Positions 1 through 7,677 of a stretch of 33,898 bases of DNA are shown in pieces. A program made the translations under genes and the position numbers. Position 1 is the first letter of the stretch, and the number at the start of each line of letters is the position of its first letter. The notes beneath the pieces were generated by a model. That model was not told the DNA's origin and made no database searches. It saw only the letters and a list, made by a program, of their open reading frames with translations. This DNA is from QYOJ01 sp043810345 (GTDB lineage Bacteria; Bacteroidota; Bacteroidia; Bacteroidales; FEN-979). The stretch spans positions 1 through 33,898 of the forward strand of contig JBDROF010000066.1 of assembly GCA_043810345.1 (NCBI GenBank). Reading direction: 5' to 3'.

Positions 1-10
1 AATGACATGA

Positions 11-943
11 ATGATGCGTGATATGCATGGAGATGATTCCCTGGAAATTTCATTTTCCAATATCCCTGATGGCTTCTCCGATATCCTGATCGCCGAACTG
101 ACAGAGATCGGGTTCGACGGCTTCAGAGAGAAAGAGAATGCCCTCCTGGCCTATATCCCTGAAACTGGATTTGAAGAACCGGCTATTAACGAGATCGTAC
201 AGAAGTACCCGGAATTAAAGGAGACTTTCTTTAGCGTCGTCAGCATGCCGGAAAAGAACTGGAACGAGGTCTGGGAAAGCAACTACGAGCCGGTGCTTAT
301 CGCCGGAAAATGTTACGTCCGCGCGCCGTTTCATCCATCACTTGAAGCCATGAGCCATGAGGCAAGAGACACAAGGCACAGGGCAAAGGGTAAAGGGCAC
401 AGGGCACAGGGCTCAGGTCTCCAGCATCCAGCATCCAGCATTGAGATCATCATCGAACCCAAAATGTCCTTCGGAACAGCCCATCACGAGACCACGGCAT
501 TGATGATTGAATGGTTACTGGAGGAAACGGTAGATGGTGAAACGGTACTCGACATGGGTTGCGGGACGGGTGTGCTGGCAATCCTGGCAGCCAAACAGGG
601 CGCCGGACGGGTGGTGGCCATTGATAACAATCCCTGGGCGGTGGATAACACAAAGGAGAACGCTGAAAGAAATAATTGCACCGGGATTGACGTTCTATTG
701 GGAGAGGTGCCGGTTTTCCCTGATCTCAGTTTTGATCTGATCCTGGCCAACATCAACCGCAATGTCCTCCTGGTGCAGATTCCTGATTATGCCAGGGTGC
801 TGGGTCTCGGCGGGAGGCTTGTGCTAAGTGGTTTCTTTGCAGAAGATCTGCCGGCGATCGAAACCTGCGCGGAGACCAACGGGTTCAGATTATCCGGTTC
901 CCGGACCAAAAACAACTGGATAGCAGCCAAATTCAACCGATGA
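11..943 (+). CDS. prmA: Ribosomal protein L11 methyltransferase
   Basis: A cytoplasmic SAM-dependent methyltransferase that modifies ribosomal protein L11. The SAM-binding loop is D181-M-G-C-G-T-G, followed by an acidic strand end (VAIDNNPWAV). The ANINRN segment is the family NIN-type substrate/catalytic motif, and EPKMSFGTAHHETT is the typical PrmA entry into the catalytic domain. At 310 residues it is somewhat longer than usual. The excess is a basic, low-complexity stretch at about residues 113-143, between the N-terminal domain and the methyltransferase domain, encoded by a simple repeat (361-441). The frame stays open through it. The start could be ATG 11, 14 or 23, with no decisive ribosome site. 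The stop overlaps the next gene's ATG (ATGA), suggesting translational coupling. The family call is firm; the start is not. Confidence 0.93.
   Translation: MMRDMHGDDSLEISFSNIPDGFSDILIAELTEIGFDGFREKENALLAYIPETGFEEPAINEIVQKYPELKETFFSVVSMPEKNWNEVWESNYEPVLIAGKCYVRAPFHPSLEAMSHEARDTRHRAKGKGHRAQGSGLQHPASSIEIIIEPKMSFGTAHHETTALMIEWLLEETVDGETVLDMGCGTGVLAILAAKQGAGRVVAIDNNPWAVDNTKENAERNNCTGIDVLLGEVPVFPDLSFDLILANINRNVLLVQIPDYARVLGLGGRLVLSGFFAEDLPAIETCAETNGFRLSGSRTKNNWIAAKFNR
361..441. repeat. In-frame simple repeat inside prmA
   Basis: Short degenerate units (GGCACAGGGCAAAGGGTAAA style, then two-and-a-bit copies of CCAGCATC) lie inside the prmA reading frame. They encode the Arg/Lys/His/Gly-rich linker. 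The composition is unlike the surrounding coding sequence and resembles the intergenic repeat tracts elsewhere in this window. Confidence 0.8.
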
Positions 944-3900
944 AGAGATCTACCAGGTTTCGTTTTGTTCTCACCTTATGGCTTTCGGGAACCATCTTCT
1001 TCCTGAATGCTCAGCAGCTGAGGACTTTTTCAGGCGATACCACCAGGTTTACCGGAGAACTGAAACAACTCTTCTCTCACCTCAGCAAGAACGACCAGAA
1101 AATTGTCGAGGGAGAGATGATCCCCTTTTTACAGTATTGGGAGTCAGCACACTTCGATCCTGCGAAAAAACAGGTCATCTATTCGATATGTGACAAGATG
1201 CTGAAGAAAAAGATGCGGGCATTCCCCGATTTTTACAACTACATCACGGCATTGAACCTTTTTTGCGAAAAACCTCTTACCGATCAGCTCTTTTATGATT
1301 GGTCAACCATCTTAGATACGCTGGCCGAAGGAAAATTCAGCCGGCATCTCCTCAAATTCCTGGAGTTTAGCATTCACCTCTTCAGGGATGATAGGATCTA
1401 TCACTCCTCCTCTACCGCATGGAAGCTGACAACTCCCAACTACAGGTTCCTGCATGATTCAGTTCCTCACCTGGAGGTGTATCCAACCGATATCATCTGC
1501 TACTCAAACCGCGACAGCCTTACCATCTATCACACACAGGGGTATTATTTTCCAATGGAGTCAAGGTGGATCGGCCAGGGGGGGAGGATCGACTGGCAAC
1601 GGGCTGGCCTTGATCCGGCAAAGGTATTCGCAAACCTGAACCACTATCAGATCCAGATGAAGTTCTCTACGTTCGGGGCCGATTCGGTTGAGCTTTACAA
1701 TAAGGATTTTTTTTCGGCTCCACTCAAGGGTCGGCTCACGGACAAGGTTCAGGCAGATGTGGACGAGGAGAGTGCCTCCTATCCCAGGTTCTATTCCTAC
1801 GAGAATTTGATCGGGATTCAGGATATCTTCAAAAACATTGATTATATCGGCGGATTCTCCATGGAAGGACAAAAAGTGGTTGGGTTCGGATTGGCCGACC
1901 GGGATGCAGTGGTGATCTTTAAACGGGATAACCAGGAGTTTGTAACTGTACGTTCAAGGGTGTTCATCATCCGCCCTGACAGAATTAACTCCGGACATGC
2001 CTCCGTGACCATCCGTTACGATCAGGACTCGATCTATCATCCCGGCCTGGTGATGAAATACCTGGATGAAACCAAAGAGCTCTCCCTGAATAAGGATGAA
2101 CGGATTTCGGTAATAAGCCCCTGGTTCGACACCTATCACAGCATTGAGATTTACTGTGAAGCCATCTTCTGGAAGCTGAATGAACAGAAGATCAATTTCG
2201 AGGCGATGCGAGGCCCGGGAACCTCCAGCAAAGCGGTGTTCGAATCCAGTAACTACTATTCACTCAAATTGTATGATAAACTTCAGGGGATGGATGTGCT
2301 GAATCCTCTTCAGGTCATCAAAACCTTCACCGAAAGGAGAAATTCCCGTGAGTTTACACTTCAGGAACTGGTGGGATACTGGAGAATGCCTCCTGAACAG
2401 GTTGAGTCCCAGCTTTTGAACCTGAGTGCCAGGGGATTTCTAATCTACGACACGGACGATAAAAAAGCCATTGCAAAAGACAAACTGATGCATTACGTAG
2501 ATGCAAACCATAAAAAGACCGACTATGATGAGATCTTTTTCTTATCAGAAGTCGAAGGGAAAAGCAATGCGGTATTGAACCTCGATAACTTTGATCTGAA
2601 GTTACAAGGGATTCCCGGCGTGTTGCTATCGGATACACAACATGTTTACATAGTGCCCAGGAACCAGGAGCTGATACTCAAAGAGAACTGCAACTTCCTC
2701 TTTTCGGGAAAGGTGGAAGCCGGGCTGTTCGATTTTTATGCAGACAGCTGCTCCTTTGACTATGGGAAGTTCAGGCTTGACATGCCTGCCATCGACACCC
2801 TTGAGTTTTATGTAATCAGCCGGAAGATCGATCCCAAAACCGGTCGTCATCCGATGAAGAAAGTAGAAACGGCCCTCAACGATCTGAGCGGTTTTATTCT
2901 GATCGACGATTCGGCGAATAAAGCAGGACTTAAGAATTATCCGGAATATCCGGTTTTCACCAACCTCGACACGGCCAGCGTCAACTATGATAAGCCCAAT
3001 ATTTACAAAGGGGTTTACGAGAAAGAACGGTTCTATTTTGATGTGTGGCCTTTCACCCTTAGCAGCCTGGATTACATCGATACCGACAGCCTTCAGTTTG
3101 ATGGCCGGCTGATCTCAGCGGGGATTTTCCCGGATATTCCTGAACCGCTAAAGGTGCGGCCCGACTACTCACTCGGGTTCGAAAAGTATACCGATACCGG
3201 AGGGTTCCCCGCCTATGGCGGACAAGGGAACTTCGTTTCGAAAGTCGACCTCAGTAACCGGGGATTACAAGGTGATGGGCAACTTTTCTACCTGAACTCC
3301 ACTACCATGTCGGATCACCTCATCTTTTTCCCAGACAGCATGAATACCCTCGCCGTGGGATTCCAGCTCAGGGAACAGATCGCTGGCGTGGAATACCCGT
3401 CGGTGATGGGTGACAGTGTTACCGGCTTCTGGCTTCCCTACCAGGATTCAATGCGCGTCACCACCATTGTCAGGGATATGGCAATGTATAAGGATGAATC
3501 GTTGTTCGACGGAACCCTGGGGCTGACACCTCGCGGATTAAGTGGCTCAGGGACAGTGAAGATTGCAGATGCTGAGATGGATTCGGAGGGATTCGATTTT
3601 TTACAACACACCTTTGATGCCTTGATTGCCGATTTCCGGATCAAATCCTACGATCTGAATACCTTGGCAATATCCACCAAGAATTACCGGACCCATTTTG
3701 ATTTTGAAGAACGGCGGGGTGAGTTCCGGTCCAACCTGGGAATCTCCAAGATGGAGTTTCCGATCAACCAATACATATGCTCGATGGACCGCTTCGACTG
3801 GATGATCGATGAGGAAGAGATCGTCCTGACGAACGAGGAAAATCAACGGTATGTGATCCCTGACAACCTAAGCCTTTCTCAATTGATCGATATAGGCTAC

Positions 3901-5436
3901 ACAGGAACCGAGTTTATTTCAATCCACCCCCGGCAGGACTCCCTGCGTTTCTTTGCCCTTCGGGCACGGTACAACATCCGTACCTTCGTGATTAAAGCAG
4001 AGGAGGTGAAGATCATCAAGGTGGCTGATGCAGCGATTTATCCTGACAGCGGAAAGGTGGAGATCCTGAAGAATGCGGAGATACGACAGCTTACAAACGC
4101 CAACATCATTGCCAATACAACCTCCCGTCAGCATAATTTCTACGATGCGTCCGTAAATATCCTGGGACGAAAGCGTTATACTGCATCAGGAACTTATGAT
4201 TATATTGACCGGACAGGGGCTCACCAGGAGATCTTTTTCAACGCAATTTCTGTCGATACATCAGGGAATACGGCAGGAACCGGAGAGATCTCCGATTCAG
4301 ACAATTTCATGCTCAGTCCGGAGTTTGCCTATACGGGGAATGTGAGGTTGGATGCACCGGTAAAAACTTTGAGTTTTACAGGAGCATTCAAGCCTGTAGT
4401 TGAATGTTATAATCTTGGTACCAACTGGGTGAAATTTTCCGCCAAGGTGGATCCTGGCAACATCAAATTGCCGGTCTCCGATCCTCCCAAAAACAGGAAC
4501 TCGGAAAACATACTCCTGGGGATGGCCTATTCCAATACCGAGCATGTGATCTACCCTCTCTTTTTTACTCCACGCAGAAGTTTCAGCGATACAATTATGA
4601 TCACCTCCTCAGGGATGATGGAGTACCGTATTCCGACTTCTACTTTTCGGGTAGCCCCATCTGGAGGTCAGAACCTTTCTAGTCAACAGGGTCCTCATGT
4701 GTCCCTCAATACGTTCAACTGCAGGATGCGGTCGGAAGGAAAGATCAACCTGACGCTGAATTCCGGACCCATGCGGATGGAGACTTACGGCACGATAGAT
4801 TATTTTATCCTGCCTGATTCTACTGCCTTCCGACTGGCGATGACCCTTGATTTTCCATTTGAAATGGAGGTTATGAGCAGGATTCAAACCAAGATGTTAG
4901 CCTCGAACCTTCCAGGCATCCAGCTGTTCAACTCCCCCTTCCATTTCGTTTTTACTGAGCTGATCAACGAAAAGGAGCAGGAGAAGCTAAGGTCAGAGCT
5001 CGAAACCATCGGGAGGTTCAGGAGATTCCCTGAAGAGTTGGCAAAAACACTGATCATCGCCGATGTGAATATGAGTTACGACACCCTCACCTACTCGTTT
5101 GTCTCACATGGTCCCATCGGGATCGGTTCCATCAAAGAGAGGATGGTAAACCGATACCTCGCCGGAAAGATAGAGATGACTAAAAAGAGGAACGGGGATG
5201 AATTCACCTTTTACCTGGAGATTTCACCCAACGAATGGTTCTTTTTCAACTACCGGAATAACGTGATGCAGTTCCTCTCCACCGATCTTGACCTGAACGA
5301 TAAAATTAAAGTGGCACAACTGAACCGGAATGAACTAAAGCGACTCAACAAGGAATGGCGTGGTTACCGTTATACCCTTTCCACCGAACGGAAGAAACGT
5401 GATTTTATCCGGCGATATGAAATGGGGGAGGAATAA
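940..5436 (+). CDS. Very large predicted secreted protein, function unknown
   Basis: A 1498-residue protein starting with a classic signal peptide (basic n-region, hydrophobic core, cleavage near LNAQQ), so it is probably periplasmic or at the cell surface. I do not recognise the family. The bulk reads as alternating short beta strands with many Asp/Ser/Tyr turns, loosely like OstA/LptA-type or beta-helix repeats. Residues of roughly 451-510 look different: an alpha-rich segment (FTLQELVGYWRMPPEQVES, then a short strand pair) resembling a winged helix. There is no transmembrane barrel signature and no type IX sorting tail at the C-terminus, which is basic (ERKKRDFIRRYE). The ATG overlaps the prmA stop by 4 nt, so the two are probably co-translated. 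The unbroken length argues that the gene is real. Confidence 0.85.
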   Translation: MKRSTRFRFVLTLWLSGTIFFLNAQQLRTFSGDTTRFTGELKQLFSHLSKNDQKIVEGEMIPFLQYWESAHFDPAKKQVIYSICDKMLKKKMRAFPDFYNYITALNLFCEKPLTDQLFYDWSTILDTLAEGKFSRHLLKFLEFSIHLFRDDRIYHSSSTAWKLTTPNYRFLHDSVPHLEVYPTDIICYSNRDSLTIYHTQGYYFPMESRWIGQGGRIDWQRAGLDPAKVFANLNHYQIQMKFSTFGADSVELYNKDFFSAPLKGRLTDKVQADVDEESASYPRFYSYENLIGIQDIFKNIDYIGGFSMEGQKVVGFGLADRDAVVIFKRDNQEFVTVRSRVFIIRPDRINSGHASVTIRYDQDSIYHPGLVMKYLDETKELSLNKDERISVISPWFDTYHSIEIYCEAIFWKLNEQKINFEAMRGPGTSSKAVFESSNYYSLKLYDKLQGMDVLNPLQVIKTFTERRNSREFTLQELVGYWRMPPEQVESQLLNLSARGFLIYDTDDKKAIAKDKLMHYVDANHKKTDYDEIFFLSEVEGKSNAVLNLDNFDLKLQGIPGVLLSDTQHVYIVPRNQELILKENCNFLFSGKVEAGLFDFYADSCSFDYGKFRLDMPAIDTLEFYVISRKIDPKTGRHPMKKVETALNDLSGFILIDDSANKAGLKNYPEYPVFTNLDTASVNYDKPNIYKGVYEKERFYFDVWPFTLSSLDYIDTDSLQFDGRLISAGIFPDIPEPLKVRPDYSLGFEKYTDTGGFPAYGGQGNFVSKVDLSNRGLQGDGQLFYLNSTTMSDHLIFFPDSMNTLAVGFQLREQIAGVEYPSVMGDSVTGFWLPYQDSMRVTTIVRDMAMYKDESLFDGTLGLTPRGLSGSGTVKIADAEMDSEGFDFLQHTFDALIADFRIKSYDLNTLAISTKNYRTHFDFEERRGEFRSNLGISKMEFPINQYICSMDRFDWMIDEEEIVLTNEENQRYVIPDNLSLSQLIDIGYTGTEFISIHPRQDSLRFFALRARYNIRTFVIKAEEVKIIKVADAAIYPDSGKVEILKNAEIRQLTNANIIANTTSRQHNFYDASVNILGRKRYTASGTYDYIDRTGAHQEIFFNAISVDTSGNTAGTGEISDSDNFMLSPEFAYTGNVRLDAPVKTLSFTGAFKPVVECYNLGTNWVKFSAKVDPGNIKLPVSDPPKNRNSENILLGMAYSNTEHVIYPLFFTPRRSFSDTIMITSSGMMEYRIPTSTFRVAPSGGQNLSSQQGPHVSLNTFNCRMRSEGKINLTLNSGPMRMETYGTIDYFILPDSTAFRLAMTLDFPFEMEVMSRIQTKMLASNLPGIQLFNSPFHFVFTELINEKEQEKLRSELETIGRFRRFPEELAKTLIIADVNMSYDTLTYSFVSHGPIGIGSIKERMVNRYLAGKIEMTKKRNGDEFTFYLEISPNEWFFFNYRNNVMQFLSTDLDLNDKIKVAQLNRNELKRLNKEWRGYRYTLSTERKKRDFIRRYEMGEE

Positions 5437-5460
5437 AAACCATTGCACTAACAAGTAATA

Positions 5461-6102
5461 ATGGCTATAACAATAACAATCCTTGTTCTCCTCGCTTACC
5501 TCATCGGAGCGATCCCTACATCGGTATGGGTGGGGAAAGCGTTTTATGGAATTGATGTCAGGGAGCATGGCAGCGGGAATGCAGGAGCAACCAACACCAT
5601 CCGGATTCTGGGATACAAAGCGGGGTTACCCGTGATGCTATTTGATGTGTTCAAGGGATGGCTGGCAGTCCAGCTGGCTGGATGGATCCCGCTATCCGGG
5701 TTAGTAGCCGATGGGATTACCTATGTGAAGATCGGGTGCGCCATTGCCGCTGTGGTTGGCCACATATTCCCGGTCTACGCAGGTTTCCGGGGTGGCAAGG
5801 GGGTGGGAACCCTGGCCGGTGTTGGGATTGCACTATACCCGGTTGCGTTGTTGATCGTGTTGGGGATCTTCATCCTGATACTCGCGATCACAAGGTATGT
5901 TTCCCTCTCCTCCATACTGGGTGCACTCTCATTTCCCTTCGTAGTATATTTTATCACCTATGAGCATAATAGTGGACTGCTGGGTTTGGCGATCCTGGTC
6001 GCGCTGTTTGTTCCGCTGACCCACCGGAAAAACATCAAACGGCTGTTTCGGGGCGAGGAAAACAAGTTCAATTTCCGACGGAAAAAAGTTAAAAACCTAT
6101 AA
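5461..6102 (+). CDS. plsY: Acyl-phosphate:glycerol-3-phosphate acyltransferase PlsY
   Basis: An inner-membrane enzyme that makes lysophosphatidate from acyl phosphate and glycerol-3-phosphate, the first step of phospholipid synthesis. All three PlsY signatures are visible: GSGNAGATN near residues 38-46 (first loop), GGKGVGT near residues 110-116, and the C-terminal basic motif HRKNIKRLFRGEE. Five or so hydrophobic segments match a multi-spanning protein, and 213 residues is the normal length. It starts 24 nt after the large secreted-protein gene, with a weak ribosome site, and probably belongs to the same transcript. dnaN follows but has its own promoter. Confidence 0.96.
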   Translation: MAITITILVLLAYLIGAIPTSVWVGKAFYGIDVREHGSGNAGATNTIRILGYKAGLPVMLFDVFKGWLAVQLAGWIPLSGLVADGITYVKIGCAIAAVVGHIFPVYAGFRGGKGVGTLAGVGIALYPVALLIVLGIFILILAITRYVSLSSILGALSFPFVVYFITYEHNSGLLGLAILVALFVPLTHRKNIKRLFRGEENKFNFRRKKVKNL

Positions 6103-6122
6103 TAACCAACTCTCTGTACCTG

Positions 6123-6153
6123 TTGTTTATCCAAACGGATTATTGTATATTTG
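6123..6153 (+). promoter_or_regulatory. Bacteroidota-type promoter of dnaN
   Basis: TTG at 6123-6125, a 20-nt spacer, then a perfect TATATTTG -7 box at 6146-6153, fitting the TTTG/TAnnTTTG consensus of the Bacteroidota primary sigma factor. The predicted transcript start is near 6160, about 18 nt before the dnaN ATG. Confidence 0.7.
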
Positions 6154-6177
6154 ACCGAATTTTAAAACTGTACGACT

Positions 6178-7302
6178 ATGAAATTTATCATCTCGAGTTC
6201 ACTGTTGCTGAAGAATCTGCAGGCAATCATCGGTGTGATCAATAGCAACAATACCCTTCCCATCCTGGACGATTTCCTGTTCGAACTGAAAGAGGATGGA
6301 CTGAAAGTGACCTCTTCGGATCTCGAGACAACCATGAGCGTTACGATGAAACCCGACCGGGCCGAAGAACCTGGCAACGTGGCTATTCCTGCCAAGATCA
6401 TAGTAGATACCCTGAAGACGTTTCCGGATATTCCTTTATCTTTTTCTATTAACGATTCAAATCAACTGATTGAAATCTCAGCAGGAGAGGGGAAATACAA
6501 ACTTTCGGGTCATAAAAGTGATGAGTATCCAAGAACACCTGCCTTAGAAGAGACTACATCGATTGAACTACCTTCCGATCTTTTGGCTGAAGCAATCAAC
6601 AAAACCCTCTTTGCTACCGGAAACGATGAACTTCGGCTGGTACTCTCCGGTGTTTTCTGTGAACTTTCACCGGATGATATCACCTTTGTAGCCACAGATG
6701 CGCATAAGCTGGTCAGGTATAAGCGTACCGATGCCAGGTCGACCGATTCGGCAAACTTTATCCTGCCCAAAAAACCACTGAACCTGTTGAAGAATATATT
6801 AAGTGCACTGGAAGTTCCGGTTAAGCTGGAGTACAACAAAGCCAATGCTTTCTTCTCTTTCAGTAACGTGGAGTTGGTATGCCGGCTGATCGACGGGAAA
6901 TACCCCAACTACGAGGCGGTGATTCCTACCAGCAATCCCAATAAACTGACGATCGACCGTGTATCATTATTGACCTCCATCCGGAGAGTTTCAATCTTCG
7001 CCAATCAGTCGACCCATCAGATCCGGTTCAAGATCTCGGGAAAAGAGCTGGTGCTCTCTGCTGAGGACATTGATTTTTCCAATGAAGCCAAAGAGCGCCT
7101 TACCTGCGCTTACGAAGGAGATGATATGGAGATCGGCTTCAACTCCAAGTTCATGCTGGAGATGCTGAATAATGCCGAAACCGATGAGGTGCTGATCGAG
7201 ATGTCGGCTTCAAACCGCGCCGGCATCCTTCTGCCGGTCAACAACGAAAACAAAGAGGAAGACATCCTGATGCTGGTTATGCCTGTGATGCTGGCAAAGT
7301 AA
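6178..7302 (+). CDS. dnaN: DNA polymerase III beta subunit (sliding clamp)
   Basis: The ring-shaped processivity factor that tethers DNA polymerase III to DNA and serves as docking hub for replication and repair proteins. The 374-residue length and three-domain architecture match the family. Recognisable segments are the N-terminal LLKNLQAIIGVINSNNTLPI, the DAHKLVRY segment at the domain 1-2 boundary, the LIDGKYPNYEAVIP domain 3 entry, and the C-terminal MLVMPVML stretch that forms the clamp core. It has its own promoter and ends just before a bidirectional palindromic terminator. The gene is ordinary and intact. It is not next to dnaA here, which is common in this phylum. Confidence 0.98.
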   Translation: MKFIISSSLLLKNLQAIIGVINSNNTLPILDDFLFELKEDGLKVTSSDLETTMSVTMKPDRAEEPGNVAIPAKIIVDTLKTFPDIPLSFSINDSNQLIEISAGEGKYKLSGHKSDEYPRTPALEETTSIELPSDLLAEAINKTLFATGNDELRLVLSGVFCELSPDDITFVATDAHKLVRYKRTDARSTDSANFILPKKPLNLLKNILSALEVPVKLEYNKANAFFSFSNVELVCRLIDGKYPNYEAVIPTSNPNKLTIDRVSLLTSIRRVSIFANQSTHQIRFKISGKELVLSAEDIDFSNEAKERLTCAYEGDDMEIGFNSKFMLEMLNNAETDEVLIEMSASNRAGILLPVNNENKEEDILMLVMPVMLAK

Positions 7303-7313
7303 AGGCGGCCCGA

Positions 7314-7349
7314 GGGTCGCCCAAAAAAAAAGGCGACCCATGGGTCGCC
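7314..7349. repeat. GGCGACCC palindrome and hairpin after dnaN
   Basis: GGGTCGCC at 7314-7321 can pair with GGCGACCC at 7332-7339 across an A-rich loop. The latter also forms a perfect 18-bp palindrome with GGGTCGCC at 7342-7349. Three alternating copies of one 8-mer therefore allow two mutually exclusive hairpins. It looks like a REP-type element rather than coding sequence. Confidence 0.8.
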
Positions 7350-7353
7350 ATAT

Positions 7354-7391
7354 AAAAAGTAGGGGCAATTCATGAATTGCCCCTACTTTTT
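7354..7391. terminator. 38-bp perfect palindrome, bidirectional terminator
   Basis: A perfect inverted repeat centred on CATG at 7371-7374. The inner GTAGGGGCAATT arm is flanked by A5 on the left and T6 on the right. On either strand this gives a long stem followed by a U-run. It lies between the convergent dnaN (ends 7302) and the cold-shock gene (ends 7411), exactly where a shared rho-independent terminator would sit. GTAGGGGCAATTC-type palindromes recur in many bacterial genomes, so it may also be a mobile REP-like unit. Confidence 0.85.
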
Positions 7392-7410
7392 TGCATCAAT
7401 TGTAATAAAA

Positions 7411-7602
7411 CTATGCTTTCTTTACATTGATTGCTTTTTTACCGCGTTGGTCTTCTGTAATATCAAACACAACATCGTCGTTTTCCTGAATCTTGTCGAT
7501 GATACCGCTTACATGAACAAAGAGGTCTTTTTGACTTTCGTCGTCAATGATGAAACCGAAACCTTTTCTCTCATTGAAAAATTTTACTTTACCTGTTGAC
7601 AT
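7411..7602 (-). CDS. Cold-shock domain protein (CspA family)
   Basis: A 63-residue single cold-shock domain, an OB-fold that binds single-stranded RNA and DNA and melts RNA secondary structure. RNP1 is KGFGFI near residues 13-18 and RNP2 is LFVHVS near residues 27-32. Both surface aromatic patches are present and the length is standard. It converges on dnaN through the palindromic terminator. A TACCTTCG -7-like box at 7633-7640 suggests its own promoter in the 75-nt gap after the malic-enzyme gene. Whether it is cold-induced cannot be told from sequence. Confidence 0.96.
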   Translation of the reverse strand: MSTGKVKFFNERKGFGFIIDDESQKDLFVHVSGIIDKIQENDDVVFDITEDQRGKKAINVKKA

Positions 7603-7632
7603 AATAGTAATAAATTAAAATGATTAAGGGCG

Positions 7633-7663
7633 CGAAGGTACAACTAATTTCATAAACAGAAAA
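7633..7663 (-). promoter_or_regulatory. Probable promoter of the cold-shock gene
   Basis: On the minus strand, TACCTTCG (7640 down to 7633) matches TAnnTTTG except for one T-to-C change. A T-rich TTTTC about 18 nt upstream (7659-7663) is a poor -33 element. The leader is about 25-30 nt. Confidence 0.5.
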
Positions 7664-7677
7664 TAATTTAAAAAAAA

